DNA of 64,000 nt from Pomphorhynchus laevis (Eukaryota; Acanthocephala; Palaeacanthocephala; Echinorhynchida; Pomphorhynchidae). Below are positions 45,867 to 58,864 of the stretch, one piece after another. A program made the position numbers and the translations under genes. Where the stretch lies: positions 62,001-126,000 of the forward strand of contig WNNJ02001135.1 of the NCBI GenBank assembly GCA_012934845.2, in the 5' to 3' direction. Below the pieces are notes generated by a model. It searched no databases. It was not told the DNA's origin and saw only the letters and a program-made list of their open reading frames with translations. The first letter of the stretch is position 1. Each line of letters starts with the position of its first letter.

Positions 45867-46020
45867 CTGTATATTTTATTGCGTTAATACAATGTTTAAT
45901 TACTTTGGCAGGCTCTGGTAAATCGATAAATATGGCATCTGCGCAATGACTCACCGGATCAAACCCATATTCAAGAACATCGCGATTTTGTACAGTCACA
46001 AACTCTTTCAATCTGTGGTT
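45867..46020 (-). CDS. TRMT61A: TRMT61A internal exon
   Basis: It starts after ctaatttag (AG at 46,022-46,021) and ends at acag|gtaagt (donor at 45,866). The 154 bases encode NHRLKEFVTVQNRDVLEYGF followed by CADAIFIDLPEPAKVI and ending NAIKYTG. This matches the Rossmann-fold part of TRMT61A (VTVRTQDVC ... ADAVFLDIPSPW). The Asp in FID is the conserved catalytic position of the family. Phase 0 at the start and phase 1 at the end agree with the last exon. Upstream exons carrying the S-adenosylmethionine motif (GTGSGS) are not visible on the minus strand up to 64,000, so either the next intron exceeds 18 kb or the 5' half is missing. Confidence 0.85.
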
Positions 46021-46980
46021 CTAAATTAGACTATAACACTCCATTAATGAAAATATCTTTGTGCAAATAATAGATTTACAGCATAAAATTAAATTTTCAA
46101 AATTAACTTAATCAAAGCACGAATTATATTAGATAAATGTTAATCAAATAATTTCATTAGAGCGTAATTAATAAATTAACTAATTAATAATTAAATATTA
46201 ATTAAATAATAAACAATCGCGATTTGTGTTTGCTGTAAATTTAGTCGCTTTGGCTTCCTTAAAGCATTAAAAATATTTGTACATTTATTGACCACCCTAG
46301 ACAAAGCATTTTCAAAAACGTTTTTCCAGTATGGTTGTCATGGTTATTTACTAATCAATAAGCACTAAAAATATGTCTTGATTTAATTAATTCAAATTCT
46401 TACTTTATCAACTTTATTATTATCGACATTTTTATGCCATATTTAAGCCCTCTATTAAGTTTTCCAAAAATCGAGTTTGACAATGTATACAACAACAAAA
46501 AATTATAATGTTGAAGTAACATGAAAATAATGTCAATTAATTTTTTAGGGTTTAGACGATAATCGATTTTCTATGGTTATGCAAGTTATCATCAAGAGCG
46601 AAATACGTGTATTTTTTAAAATCAAAAAACAAATCAACTTCATCTGTAAATATTCGCCAACGCAATTTGTCTGTTCAGACAATACATTTTTCAAATTCAA
46701 AAGTTATATCATTTAACTGACCTAACATAGCAGCTGGACATAATACATACTAATGACGTATTTCTTATGATGTAATTTGATTACCAAGTATCTTATTCTA
46801 ATACAAAGTATATTATTTACTATTAAGAATTGTTTTTGGAGTATTTCTAATATTTAAAGTATTGTTTTATAATACTTTATAATAGGTATTATACTCATAT
46901 AATAGGTATTAATATAATACCTATTATACCTATTTTAATACCTAAAATACCTATGATTGGGTTTATTTTTTTGAAAAATA
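46021..46980. other. AT-rich stretch with a Penelope terminal scrap
   Basis: At 46,722-46,812 there is a diverged piece of the Penelope terminus (ctaacatagcagctgg ... ctaatacaaagtatattatt). At 46,880-46,960 lies a short ATAGGTATT-rich, partly palindromic tract. No gene is recognised. Confidence 0.45.
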
Positions 46981-47290
46981 AACCCAAGCATAATAATGAT
47001 ATAGTTGTTTATAAAATTTCTTGTTTAGAATGCGCTAAAATATATGAGGGTAAAACCGCCCAACGGTTTTAGACTAGATTGAAACTATACAAATGCGCAC
47101 TCGAAAAAGGGCTAAATAGCGCTATTGTTAACCATAGTTTAAATTTTGAACACAATATTGACTATAATAATACTGTTGTTTTAGCAAGCTAAACCAATTT
47201 TTTAAATAGAAAAATTCTTGATACTTATTATCAGATACTTATAATAGAATAATAGAATACTTATAATAGAGTATTTTAAAAACTCTAAAA
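46981..47290 (+). pseudogene. Penelope-like GIY-YIG fragment, second family
   Basis: The frame NDIVVYKISCLECAKIYEGK with NSAIVNHSLNFEHNIDYNNT is a sister of 23,690-23,960. No RT lies next to it. The copy is decayed. Confidence 0.65.
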
Positions 47291-47948
47291 ACTTTAATAT
47301 TATTATGGTGAATAATAAACCTGACGTAACCTTAAATATTTTGTAAATATGTTGTAAACGATTTTTTGGTTTAAATAATCTTTTCTGTTTTATTGTTTTT
47401 CCTTTATTTTATTTTTCTAGTAATTTTGATTATTATTTTTTATATATTTTTTTTAATTTTGTCAAATTATTTATTTTGAACGAAAATATTATAATATTAT
47501 TTTTGCTGACTTTCTAAACTATTTTGATTTTTTAATTGCGCTTTCTGTATCTTCAAAAGTTGCCCCGAATTCGTGCCGAAAAATTCAAACAACAGTGAAA
47601 GCATCTGGTTATAGTGAATAGCTGCAGCGCCTGGCTTAATCAAATGGCCGCGATTGTTTTAAACTTGTTTATATAAGCATTTACATTTTGAAAATATTGT
47701 AATTTTCTGAAGAAGCTAATAGAAGTTAGTGAAATATCAAAAAATTTCCTCTTTTCTTTTAACCAGCTCCAATAATTCTTTATCATTAATGGATCATTAT
47801 CAACTATTTAAGAGCAAATTAATATTATTAATATTATTTTTATTATTTTTTATTATGTAATATTTATTCTTAATAATATATTAATAATTTTATTAATATA
47901 TTATTTACAATTTTAGGTTCCCTCAAATGGGTATGTACACATAATTAT
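47291..47948. other. AT-rich spacer
   Basis: No gene is recognised. It contains runs of taatatta-type low complexity near 47,820-47,900. Confidence 0.5.
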
Positions 47949-50480
47949 TTAATTGTTTGATGTCCCTGCTTCAGTAGTATTTTTTCTGAAGAACGCAGAA
48001 TTCGTTTTGAACAAGGCAACGGCGATCGTCCTATGTATGCTTGTCATGTGATCCGCGTACGATTGCAAATTAGACTTGGACATCAATGCAGCAACTTTTT
48101 TCAGCAGTCCGCTGGCTGACTTTCCTGCGCCACCAAAAACTGAGAAGATAAGCGGGATGAATGTACCTCTTTCAATAATGGATACTCTATCCACATACTT
48201 CGCTCTCTTCCGATTCTCAGGAAAAGCGTAAACATTAGAAGGGACTCTATGAGCATACGATGGAGCAAATACATTAAATATTGAAACGTCCATTAAGGAC
48301 CGCCTCCATCCATTGCCAAAGATTCCTGTGCACGCAAAACGAGCATTCATGTCACTGCACGTGGTTGCTGATAAGACACTTCCATCCATGGTAGGGTCCA
48401 GAACAGGTTCAATGCAGATATTGTCACATACGCTTTTCATCGTGGAGGCTAATACATCTCTGATGATATTATGTCGAACAATTGTTTGACCACGATGTCT
48501 GCATGAGCGTAAATGCAAAACATTAATGGATTCTCCACAAAAAAAGTGTGAAACAACATTCACTGGTGTCCATCCAAAACGCATAGCTAATGCATCACGA
48601 AATTCGACCGGACTGAGATGGTATCCCTTGGAATCAAGCGGACGCATTGTTAACCCTTCTCTGAGACGTATCTCTGTGCAAACATTTGAACCGATTCCAT
48701 TTTCAGCTCTAATGTCGCCCGTTTGTTTTCCACATATTTTCTCACTTCGCTACGGATTTTCCTTAGCATCATTGATTGGGCCTCCTTAACCTCGTTGATA
48801 TCAGCGTAACACCCCAACGGTGGGCTATCCCTACAGGATCGTTCATAGTTATTCCCAATATCTTTTCCAATGATAACTAAGCCAAGATCCCATTCCTTAT
48901 AGGGAGGGAAATGGTTTCGCGTAGTTCCGCGGTATATACTCTAATCCCGTAAGCGCCCGTAAGAACTTGTTTACAAATATGTACTCCAAAGGTTAAAACC
49001 ACCCCTCCTCACATTCACAAGTCCTCACGATATGCGTCAAACTATGCTGGAATCCAAATATATAGGCAGAAGGAACACTGTAGATCAAATAACGCTATTC
49101 CCATCAATCTTTCCAACATCACACTCCACTTACTAACTCGTGAAATAACTCGTTCTCGCATATAATCGACAGAACCAAATAACAAGCCTAAAAGTTCAAT
49201 CCCATCCTAACAAATCTGAATGTTGACAAATTTTTCCAGGTCCCTAGAATCAATCCCATCTTTAGTTAAGAGTTGACATTTATTCGGATTCACATGAAAT
49301 TCGTATTTGGGGCCAACCCTCTTAATTATTTTAAAGAAATGAAACGCCTCGTTAAGACTTCCGACAAATGACACGTCATCTGCATACCATCGTTGAAAGG
49401 CATTAAGCAATAACCATTGCAATTCTCGAATCAACGGTATTGACGTAACCGCAAATGTTATCATCTATAACGGGTCGCCATGAGTGAAGCCTTCACGCGA
49501 GGACTTTAGTTTAACTCCTTTAGATAAGACCGTATCTTCGCAGTACGTGTTATACAATGTTGTCGAAAGTGCTGGGCAAATGTTTATCATATTGTCTAAG
49601 GCGTTCTTGCGAGTTATTATATTGAAAGCATTGCTAGCATCAATCGTCAATATGCATGCCGAAGATGACAGGTAAAAGGCTTCCCGAACGCTGTGAACAG
49701 CATACTCAATACCACTGCGTTGTCCTTTACAAAGATGTAAGTTTGATGAAACTGGCTGAACATATTTCGTTATCAATCTTAAAATCGATTTGCTGATTAT
49801 CCGCCTAAACACCTCACCTACCGAAATCGGTCGAACGCCGAGTGATTTATCGAGAGCAATGAGACGAGAAATGCAAAACGCCTTTAGATTTGACGGATGT
49901 ATGTTCTCCCCTGCAACTTTTATGGCTAGATAAGCCAGTGCATCGGCGAGGTCTCATGAATCTCTGCCGAACAATGTAAGCACATTTCTCCAAGAAAGAG
50001 CATCGACTACCTAAGGACCCGCCTCCTTGTGGTAATATAGCCTCCTTAATAATACAGTCAGCGTCAATTGCTTCAAAAATTAAAGGTTGAAAAGTACTTT
50101 CAGCCATGTATAGATTCCTTATGATAGCATCATCGACTAGCCCAGCTGAAGTAGGATGTTTCTCATCCAATATATCCCGTACGCTAAAATTTTCAATAGT
50201 ATCGTCCAAACGAGGAGATGAAGTCCGAATCGAGCATTCTCATCGCTCTGGATGTTTTACCAATTGACATCTGTTTGATAAAAGCTAATTTCCAAAACTT
50301 ATATTTTCCATAACGGGTAAGTTTTACGCTACGCTGAAGTAATCGTGCCTCTTCAAGTAGTTCTTTTAGATTCCTTTGGGATCAGAGCCGAAGTATTCTA
50401 GCCATTGTTTTTCTAATTAGTGCAATCTTTCTCTTTGGCAAACGCTGAATAACACACTGTGATAGAACCGAAACTGTCAT
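47949..50480 (-). mobile_element. RLE-type LINE, RT to endonuclease, broken
   Basis: On the minus strand in order: a pre-RT region (50,400-49,847); RT with LHLCKGQRSGIEYAVHSVRE, LTIDASNAFNIITRK (motif A), SREGFTHGDPL (motif B) and QRWYADDVSFVGS (motif C), from 49,812 to 49,207; a gap; then 48,647-47,949 with a zinc-knuckle relic (FFCGESINVLHLRSC), VRHNIIRDVLAS, the endonuclease block (NARFACTGIFGNGWRRSLMD) and the ENRKRAKYVDRV box. Domain order is the same as in 39,800-41,735, but the Cys-rich N-terminus is not seen. At least four frame changes are present. The RPD-like Asp block is altered, so it is an old copy. Confidence 0.75.
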
Positions 50481-50639
50481 CAAAAATTATTAAAAAATAT
50501 ACTTAAAAATTATTATTCAAAAATATTATTAATATTTTTCCTCACACTGCTTCATAGCGCCACATCGTCGTAGACAAAACGACGAACTCTTCGACAATCA
50601 ATTCGACAATCTTTGTTCGAATTTGGTTAACGCAGGTCG

Positions 50640-53560
50640 CGTAATCAATATTGTTTTTATTGGCTATCTTGCGAGATATTTTTTAAGGACTTGATTGGCA
50701 TCCATTCCAATTTCTCCACTCGTTGTTAGTACGAAAGGATAAAATACAGCTCTTTCAATCCTGGTTACTCGTTCGGCATATTTTGCTAGTTTCCTTGAAA
50801 GATGGTAATTATAGCTAGCAGTAGGACCTGAGATATAGGAAGGAGCATGACAGTTATAGATACAGATGTTCAAAAAGGACCGCTCTAGATTTCCATTCTC
50901 AGTACTGTTATAAGCAACATCCAATCGAGCCTCGTCAGCACGAGTGGTTGCACGGTTCTCAAATGAAACATCATCACTTAGTGAAGACAATTTTGGTTCT
51001 GTAACGACTAAGTATGACACTTGCTTAATTGTATTAGCGACGATGTCTCGCACAATATTGTGTCTGATGGATGGTATACCCTCAGTTTGACAGAAAAGTG
51101 CATGCGTAGTGGTCAATGACTCTCACCAACAACACTTCGTAATAACCCCATCCAAATCTATTCCATACCTCACAGCTAGATCATCTTTAAACGTCTCCTT
51201 GGATATCCTAAAATCTTGTCTGCTAAAGACACGATTCGAAAGCAATATAGAAGCTCCCTTATCGGCGGAGTACTTCAGAGTATTCCATCTTTCATCAGCA
51301 GACTGTAAAAATTGAAGTCTCTTATTCACGTCGTATTCTAATTTTCCCGATTTTATTTTTTCTAATCTTTGTGTTTCCATATTTATAAGTTCCTCGCCCA
51401 TTATCCCGTCCAAGTACGGTCGACACTGATCTAAAGATGATTCATTTGTGAATTTGGCAAGCTCCATTGGATTCTATATTCCAAGCCCACCCTTGCTAAA
51501 TGGAAAAAACGACACCGTACTGAGTTCTTCCAACTGTTTAACAGATCCAAACATCTTTGGAATTAAATGCTCCTGCAAAGAATCCGCCAGTGGCTTCCAT
51601 ATAATAGTATCAACTGGTGTTGTTCTTAGGGTATGAGTCCAACGAAACTGCAGAACCTGAGTTAACGCCGCGTATGTGACTTTAGCATCCACCGACACAA
51701 CCTGCCTAAGCTTGTGAATCTCCTCTATCCAACTCGTGATTTTTTCTGTAACGAAAAGTTCGGCGTATTCAGGCTCACCAATAAACGAACCCAAAAGCAT
51801 CGCACCTTCTGCACAAACTTCAACACCGGTACCATCAAATATTTTCCTTGCTTCGTCAATAAATTCAGTGCACTAGGATTTTACATTTTTGGGGATTTAC
51901 TATATCCATACGCCGGCTCAAACTCAACGAGAAGATGCCCAAGCTCGAAGACGTCACTATAGTTCCCAACACACGTAGCGTCGTCAGCATACCAGCGGTG
52001 TAATACACCCGGAAGGTGAGACTTAAGTTCTTATATCATTGGCAAAGTCGCAGCTCCAAAAGATGTCATGGCGAGTGGATCGCCTTGTGTGAATCCTTCT
52101 TTTGAGAATATGATGTCGTCTTGAATTACTAGCTCAGAGTGAGAACTGTAGCAATTTTGTAATATAAGTGAAAGAGCTGGGCATACTTTTTCATGTTTAT
52201 CAATGCTAAAGCGCGGTGACATTATAAAATGCGTTTTTGGCATCAACAAATAAAATATACGACTTGGTATCCAAATTAAAAACTTAATGACAGAATGAAT
52301 AACCTTTTCTGTTGCGTTGCGTTGTCCGACACAAATCTGATCATTCCCGGCAACTAATTGGAGGTCCTTTGTTATTGAAGCTATTAATACCTTTCCTATA
52401 ATTCTCCTCACTACATCACCGACTCTTATTGGACGCACTCCAGGGTTTTTATTTAGAGGAATTAATCTACATGCGAGTAACGATTGAAGGGAATAGGATG
52501 GTATCGACTTTGTGGCGATACGAAATGCTAGCTTGGCTATGTTTGTAGCTAAACGATTTGAACTTTGACTAAAATCATTCAATATGCTACACCACAAATT
52601 CGCATCCATACCCGATGGCCCTGCACCCCATGCATACGTCTGGATGCTAATTTTATTGCACTTGATTCAACGTCAGCAAACATAGCATCATGGTGCGGAA
52701 CCACTCTAGGTAAAGGAATTTCCAGAATTTTATCTGATGGAGCGACCGGCGAAGATGGATGTAACTGTTCCAGCATTTCACGGACTAACATGTCATCAAT
52801 AACGTCATTATTTTGTAAAATAGGATGCTCGATCTCGCCATCGCGTAATATTCTCATAGCGGTGGAAACTCTTCCATTTGTAAAAAGTTTGATAATCTCT
52901 CAGACCAATTTGAATCATTTTTTAGTTCCTTATTTCGTAGATAAATACGACTTTGTAGCACTTTTGCTTCATTCAACATATCATACAACTTATAATTCTT
53001 CCACAAATCCAGCCTCCTTTCCAGAGTTTTACGTAACACTGATATCTTCAAATTCCCTGGGCGCTGGAGTATCAATTGACAGAACACGAGTATTTTGTAA
53101 AGTGCATTATTTTGTTCGTTCGTTTCCAATATGGCTTCTTTGTACATATTAGCAAGATGATCGACAAAAGCGGAACCCACGGAACATTTAAGGATTCGAA
53201 AACAATTTAGTCTCCAGTGTCTGCATTCATTATATGCCATGACATACTGATCAAGTGTCCCACACCCGATGTGTTTTTCAGCTTCATTTTGCACTTGTGA
53301 TGTTACACTCATGCGATTCAATCTGCCATCCAGCACATTCTGTTGCTGATTGATGATTGCTTGTTCTGACGATCGATACAAATGACCACGATATGTGGAT
53401 ACAGGGTCACTGGGGATCTTGCGAAGACAATTTGGAGCCGAACAATTTACGCAGGGCTTGTTTGCCTTGGCACATCTGCAAATCTTGCATTTTGCGGCTG
53501 TGCAATTGCACGAGCAGCATTTCAGTGTCGATGAGGGAACCCCTCGAGGCATAATTATTT
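50640..53560 (-). mobile_element. RLE-type LINE with Cys-rich N-terminal domain, nearly full length
   Basis: The ATG at 53,552 opens a 232-residue frame. It begins with a cysteine cluster (CCSCNC-x4-C-x2-C-x-C-x6-C-x2-C-x4-C) of CXC/tesmin style, then a helical region. The frame 52,857-52,579 continues, and 52,609-52,031 carries the RT start (RLIPLNKNPGVRPIRVGDVV), ICVGQRNATEKVIHSV and FTQGDPLAMTSFG (motif B). Near 51,990 the minus strand has the RWYADD box. The frames 51,800-51,123 hold the post-RT region, and 51,116-50,664 holds the endonuclease (IRHNIVRDIVAN, DEARLDVAYN, ERSFLNICIYN, SRKLAKYAERV). The total length of about 2.9 kb suggests one ORF in the ancestor. The copy has several breaks. 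Confidence 0.8.
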
Positions 53561-53904
53561 GTAGTTGGACGATTGTATATTATTTATTGTAGAAGCAGAT
53601 TAATTATTGTAGAAGTCGATTATTGTAGAAGTAGATGAGATTGTAATTTGCTTCTTCGGCTTTTGTTCTGCGATGACGAATACGTGTTTTGAAGTTACGA
53701 AGTCAAAGAGTTCAGAAGCGTTTAGACAGATGCTCGTAACGTTGTTGTACGTATATTATATTGTAAGTAATGTGTATATTAATCTCTCAAACTTTTTTAG
53801 GTCATAATATTATTAATATTAATATAATTAATATAAAAAAATAATATAATTAATATAATTAATAAAATAAATATAGAATTAATATAATTAATAGAAAAAA
53901 TTAG
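53561..53904. other. Spacer upstream of the RLE LINE
   Basis: This begins with tattgtagaag words repeated three times (53,587-53,635), then AT-rich low complexity. No gene is recognised. The first part may be the 5' untranslated region of the LINE. Confidence 0.45.
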
Positions 53905-54086
53905 TCACTCTCGCGGAAGTTTTAAACATGGCGTTTACTAAACTCGCTCGTAATATAGAGTTCATATCCTAATTATTTGAACTTTGTTTCGGGCATACTA
54001 ACTGTACTAAACATAGTAAGTATGGTCATAAAAAGTTTGGCTTGAAAGCACCTCGAATCGAAAAGTTTTCATCTTCGTTCCTATTC
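53905..54086 (+). pseudogene. CR1/Jockey-like LINE 3' scrap
   Basis: About 180 bases match the reverse complement of 44,465-44,655 (encoding VLNM-x-FTKLARNIEF and HSKYGHKKFGL). It ends exactly where the right inverted-repeat arm begins. Confidence 0.7.
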
Positions 54087-54320
54087 AAAGCCACTTTTAA
54101 TATTATAAAAGGATATATTAAAACAAAATTGAATCATTTTGTATTTTTATTCAATTTTTGTGATGAAGATGAGTTTAAATTTTATAAAGTTTTGCCATTT
54201 TAAATTGAAACATTTATTTTAAAATCACGAAAATTATTATTAACTACAATACAATCGCACATTAAACTTTATTTGTTCGTTTTGAATATTTTTATCAACA
54301 TCGTCTCAGTGTAAATCAAA

Positions 54321-54681
54321 TCAGCCAACTGAGTCTACTTATTTAATATCATTATAAAATAAGCACAACATAATAATGCTAAATCAAAATTTAGTAATTA
54401 AATAATAAAATTAATAATTGTTTTTAGATTTTCTATAATTTAAATCAAGTTAAAATAAAAAAAAATGAAATTCAAAATAAACGTCATTTTTATGAATTGA
54501 CTAATAAATAACAGACGTTGTATCAGAATAAGAATTAGAGGTCATCAGGAGGAACTGCTATGCTATCAGGTTTCAGCCCCTAACTCCTCTACCCAACATA
54601 GCAGCGGGGTCAAATACATGCTAATGATGTATTTCCTCTGAAATAACTATATAGTATCTTATTATAATACAAAGTATATTA
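54321..54681 (+). repeat. Penelope terminal repeat with folded core (right arm)
   Basis: Mirror of 15,698-16,058. The core with ctgctatg/catagcag lies at about 54,550-54,610. Confidence 0.7.
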
Positions 54682-56338
54682 TTTATTATCCATCCATAAA
54701 AATTTGCCACTAAAGAGTTTAAATTTATTCTTTATATTATTGCGTTGATTTATATATTTTACTATTTTCTGCTTGATGTTATTTTTATAGTAACCTAGTT
54801 TAAAATATGCATCTATTAAATTATTTAAATGATTTTGAAGAAAGCCAATATCATTACATATTGTTGCAATTCTTAAAATTTCATTATTTAATGTATTATA
54901 TTTTATATTATATGGTATGCATAAATGCTCATGCAAAAATATGTTTCTTGTAAATTTAAATATGTCATCTTTACGATATAAATTAAAAGTAGTTTTAATT
55001 GATGTTAATTTAATGTTCATATCTAGATATACACCTTCTTTATCATTAATATTGGTTTTGTTAAGAATAAGGCTTTCTGGATAAATTTGTTCACTAATTG
55101 AATAAATTAATTAATTAATTTTATTGGAAATTCTAATAATAAAAATTATTAGAATTAAATACACGTATACCATCAATGTATCGAAACATATATTTCATAT
55201 ATCTATATTGTTTAGATTTAGTTTTTACACAGTTATGAACAAATTCATATTATATAAAGCTTAAAAACAAGTCAGCTATAATTGGGCTACTATTACCACC
55301 CATTGGAACACCTTTTACTTGTCTAAATATAGATGTCCCTACCTATAAATAATTTTGATTTATCAAAATATTTAAGGATTCTTATAATTCAATTTTATCA
55401 ATTTATTTATATTTACTTTATTCTTTAATTTTTGTTAGATATGCATTTTAGCACTATATATAAACCTAGATTGTATTAGATTTTTATGTAATTTTGCATT
55501 CCAATATAATATAGGTATATTTTTATTATATTATTCAATTTTTATGCCCTTTTTATCCATTATAGAACAATGACATGTAATAATTGTTTCTAAACTCAAC
55601 TCGCTACTTTCATATGTTGGATATTCATTTAAATCATTATAATTAACTTCTTTCATCAGCATATCATAATAAAGCTTTTTGCATATGAAGACAAAGTTAT
55701 TACATGCTTTATCAATAGTTGTTATTATATAATTATGCTTTAATTTAGTTAGTTCTGTATACATATTTGATTTTTCATTTGATCTTTTGTTTTATAATTG
55801 TTTGATTTTCTCTTTAATTTTTCTATCTTATATATAAGTTTTCCAAATGTTTATCTTTGATGTATTTAAGCTTTTACTATTAATTAGCTTTTACTATTAA
55901 TAAAGTAAGCATTTAAGTCATTATATAACGAAATGTAAATTTTATACCCTTTTGATAGCATTTTCCTTAATTCATTGTTTCCAAATAATTCTAGATTATG
56001 AGTGAATATATGTTTATTTATTTTATCACAATTAAGACTTTTGCAATTGCATTCAGTTTCTATAATGTTTCTAATATTATTCGTACATATTTATTTCCAT
56101 TCTTTATTATAATAATTATTTTTTTGTACTAATTGCGGTAAGAACTTATACCTTATTTCTGGAATATATTTACTTAAATCTGATCCTTATATTTCTTTAC
56201 TTTTTGAATTATTTAAAAGTTTTCTTATATTTATGTTATATATACATTGATTAATGAATTTTATGGTCAGGTATATTTTTTGTTATTATTAACATTTATT
56301 GTCCGATTATTGTATTTTATACTGCAATAACTGCGGAA
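54682..56338 (-). mobile_element. Penelope-like element, RT region (right-arm copy)
   Basis: Mirror of 14,041-15,697, with the same boxes on the minus strand: DKACNNFVFICKK (55,764-55,531), the VPMGG box near 55,310, and the thumb region with LFSGKFLWMDNK (55,020-54,679). It carries the same truncation after the thumb. It is broken in several places, mostly at the same positions as the left copy, so most breaks predate the duplication. Confidence 0.8.
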
Positions 56339-58864
56339 AATCTAAAATGATGAGTGGCGTCGTCATCATTGTCTCCAAACGTTTCCAAAATAGTATTGCG
56401 GATGTTCATCGATACAGTGACCGACTGATGAAAATCACTGTCGCATATGATAACCGTATAGTTCGCATCTTCAGTGCATATGCGCCACATACAGGATGCG
56501 ACAAGGTAGTCAAGGAAATGTTCTGGATACAGATCGACTTACTGACCGGCGAAGTACTAAAGGATCACATGATAATCATTCCAGGATATCTAAACTGATA
56601 TGTCGGTGTCACAAAGGATGGACACAACTGTCTTGGAGGAAAGAGGTTTGGACGAAGATACGACGATAGTGGGTAAATCCTTGAATTCGCAGACGCACAT
56701 GACCTAGTCATATGCAATACATGGTTTCATAAACAAGCATCACATCTCATCACTTTCCACAACGCCTTAAATAAAACCCAAATCGACTATATCCTGGTTC
56801 GACGGGGTGATCTCAAACTCGTAATAGATACAAAATATATCCCGTATGAAACAGTGACAACTCAACATAGACCTGTCGTTACAACCCTGAATATCACCTT
56901 GCTGAAGCAACCTAACCCAGAAGGTAACGTGAGACCTCGTATAAAATGGTGGAAATTTAAGAGAGCGGAATCTGACTTGAAGCTCTAAAAAATAAGGCAT
57001 CCATAACGACGATAAATGAAACATGGGAAAAAGCCAAAGCGATCATTACGAAATTTGCTTAAGTGATATTTGGTACTACAAAACCTAGAACACGACAACT
57101 CGATAAAAGTGCATGGTTATGGACCGAGGAAGGTAAAGAAAGTGTTCTACAAAAAAAACGCATTTACCACGGCTGGCTCCCGAGCAAATCGTCCGAAGAA
57201 TGGAAAAAATACAAGGGAGCTAAAAAGAAAGCAAAAATAGTAGTAGCTAAAACTTAAGCAACGAAGTTTGATAGTTTATATGAGAGACTTGATACACGTG
57301 AAGGAGAACGCGAAATTTTTAGAATCGCCCGAACAAGATACCGAAAAACGCACGATACTCAAAAATTTCAAGGAATTGATGATCAAAACTGTCTTGCTTA
57401 CCCATAGGACGCAGGTATTAAAGCGATGGCGAACTTACTTCAATGACATATCCTCCAAGACATTCGAACACCTACCTATCCCACACATTCTGCTGATCGA
57501 AGGCTTTGTTATGCCTATAGCAGCTATCGAGGTTTAAAGTGTACTATATAAAATGAAAAACGCAAAAGCTACATGGCCTGATGATGTAGCTTCAAAATTA
57601 TGGAAATCAAGTGAACAGAATTTAACAAGGTGGTTGGTTCAGATTTTCAACCAAATAATCCAAGAAAGGGAGATACCTTTTGATTGGAGACGGAGCACAA
57701 CCGTCCTTATATCGAAACAGAAGGAAAATTTCGCTGACTGTTAAATTACTGCCCGATTCGTCTCATTTCACACACCCACGTGATTGATATCAACAAACGA
57801 ATGTGGGTTTGTCAAGAACTATGGCACCATCGATGCTATTAATGCCTTTCGCCTTCTTGAAAAACATCGAGAAAAACGGAAAACTATACACTGTGCGTTC
57901 CGTGATCTTGAAAAGACGTTCGATCGGGTCCTTATTGAAGTTATTTGAATTATCTGATTTGAATTATTTGGTACTCTTTGAGATTCTACTTAGTCCATGA
58001 AGAGATTGTTAAGTGGGTCAAGCTAATATACAAAGTATCAACAAGCCAGGTATGTTCGACAGTGATATATCCTGATGACTTGTCTACCACCGTTGGAGTT
58101 CATCAAGGGTCTGCGCTGTCTCCGTTGCTATTCATCCTCGTTATGGATGCCGTATACAACAATCTAAACATACAGTTTCCGTGGACGATTCTATATGCTG
58201 ATGACGTCATGCTTGTGTCCGTAGATAAAGATGACCTCTTAAACAAATAAACAGCTGGGGAAATCGACTCAAGCAGTTCAATCTACGCCTGAACGCGCGT
58301 AAAACAAAATACCTGACCACAAATATGAATGATGATTAGCCACTACAGTTTGGAAGGCACACACTGAACCGAACAACTGCGTTTAAATACATTGGCTCTT
58401 TTATAGCGGCAGATGGTAACCTACACGAGGAGGTCTCTTCTCGAGTAAATGCAGACTGATAGAAGTGGAGCTTAATTACAGGTATTCTCTGCAATCCAAA
58501 GATAAAAGACCGATTGAAGTCGGAAATTTACAATACTGTAATACGACCCGTGGTCCTCTACGGTGCTGGATGTTGGCCGATATCAAAATGTGAAGAATAC
58601 AAAGTTGCCGCAATGGAGATAAAGATGCTCCGATGGACACCAGAAAAAACCTTAAAGGATCATGTCCGGAACAAAGAAATAAGGAAACAGTTTGGCGTAG
58701 TGCCAATAATAGAGAAACTTCGCGAAAGGCGACTACAAGGGTACAGCAAGGTTATCCGCGCAAGTGAACACCAACCATCAAATAAGTTCATCGCCGTTAC
58801 ACTAGATGGAAAGCGTCCGATATGAAGGCCGAAACTGCGATAGATGGACGTCATTCGTCATGAT
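56339..58864 (+). mobile_element. RTE-clade LINE (right-arm copy)
   Basis: Mirror of 11,516-14,040 on the plus strand. Endonuclease piece 56,299-56,598 (FSAYAPHTGCD); RT fingers 57,553-57,744 (DWRRSTTVLI); motif B VHQGSALSPLLF and motif C ILYADDVMLVS at 57,978-58,250; tail 58,514-58,825 (EMKMLRW-like EIKMLRWTPEKTLKDHV). The tail frame is a little longer than in the left copy (103 against 70 residues). The copy is dead, truncated at the same 5' point. Confidence 0.85.
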
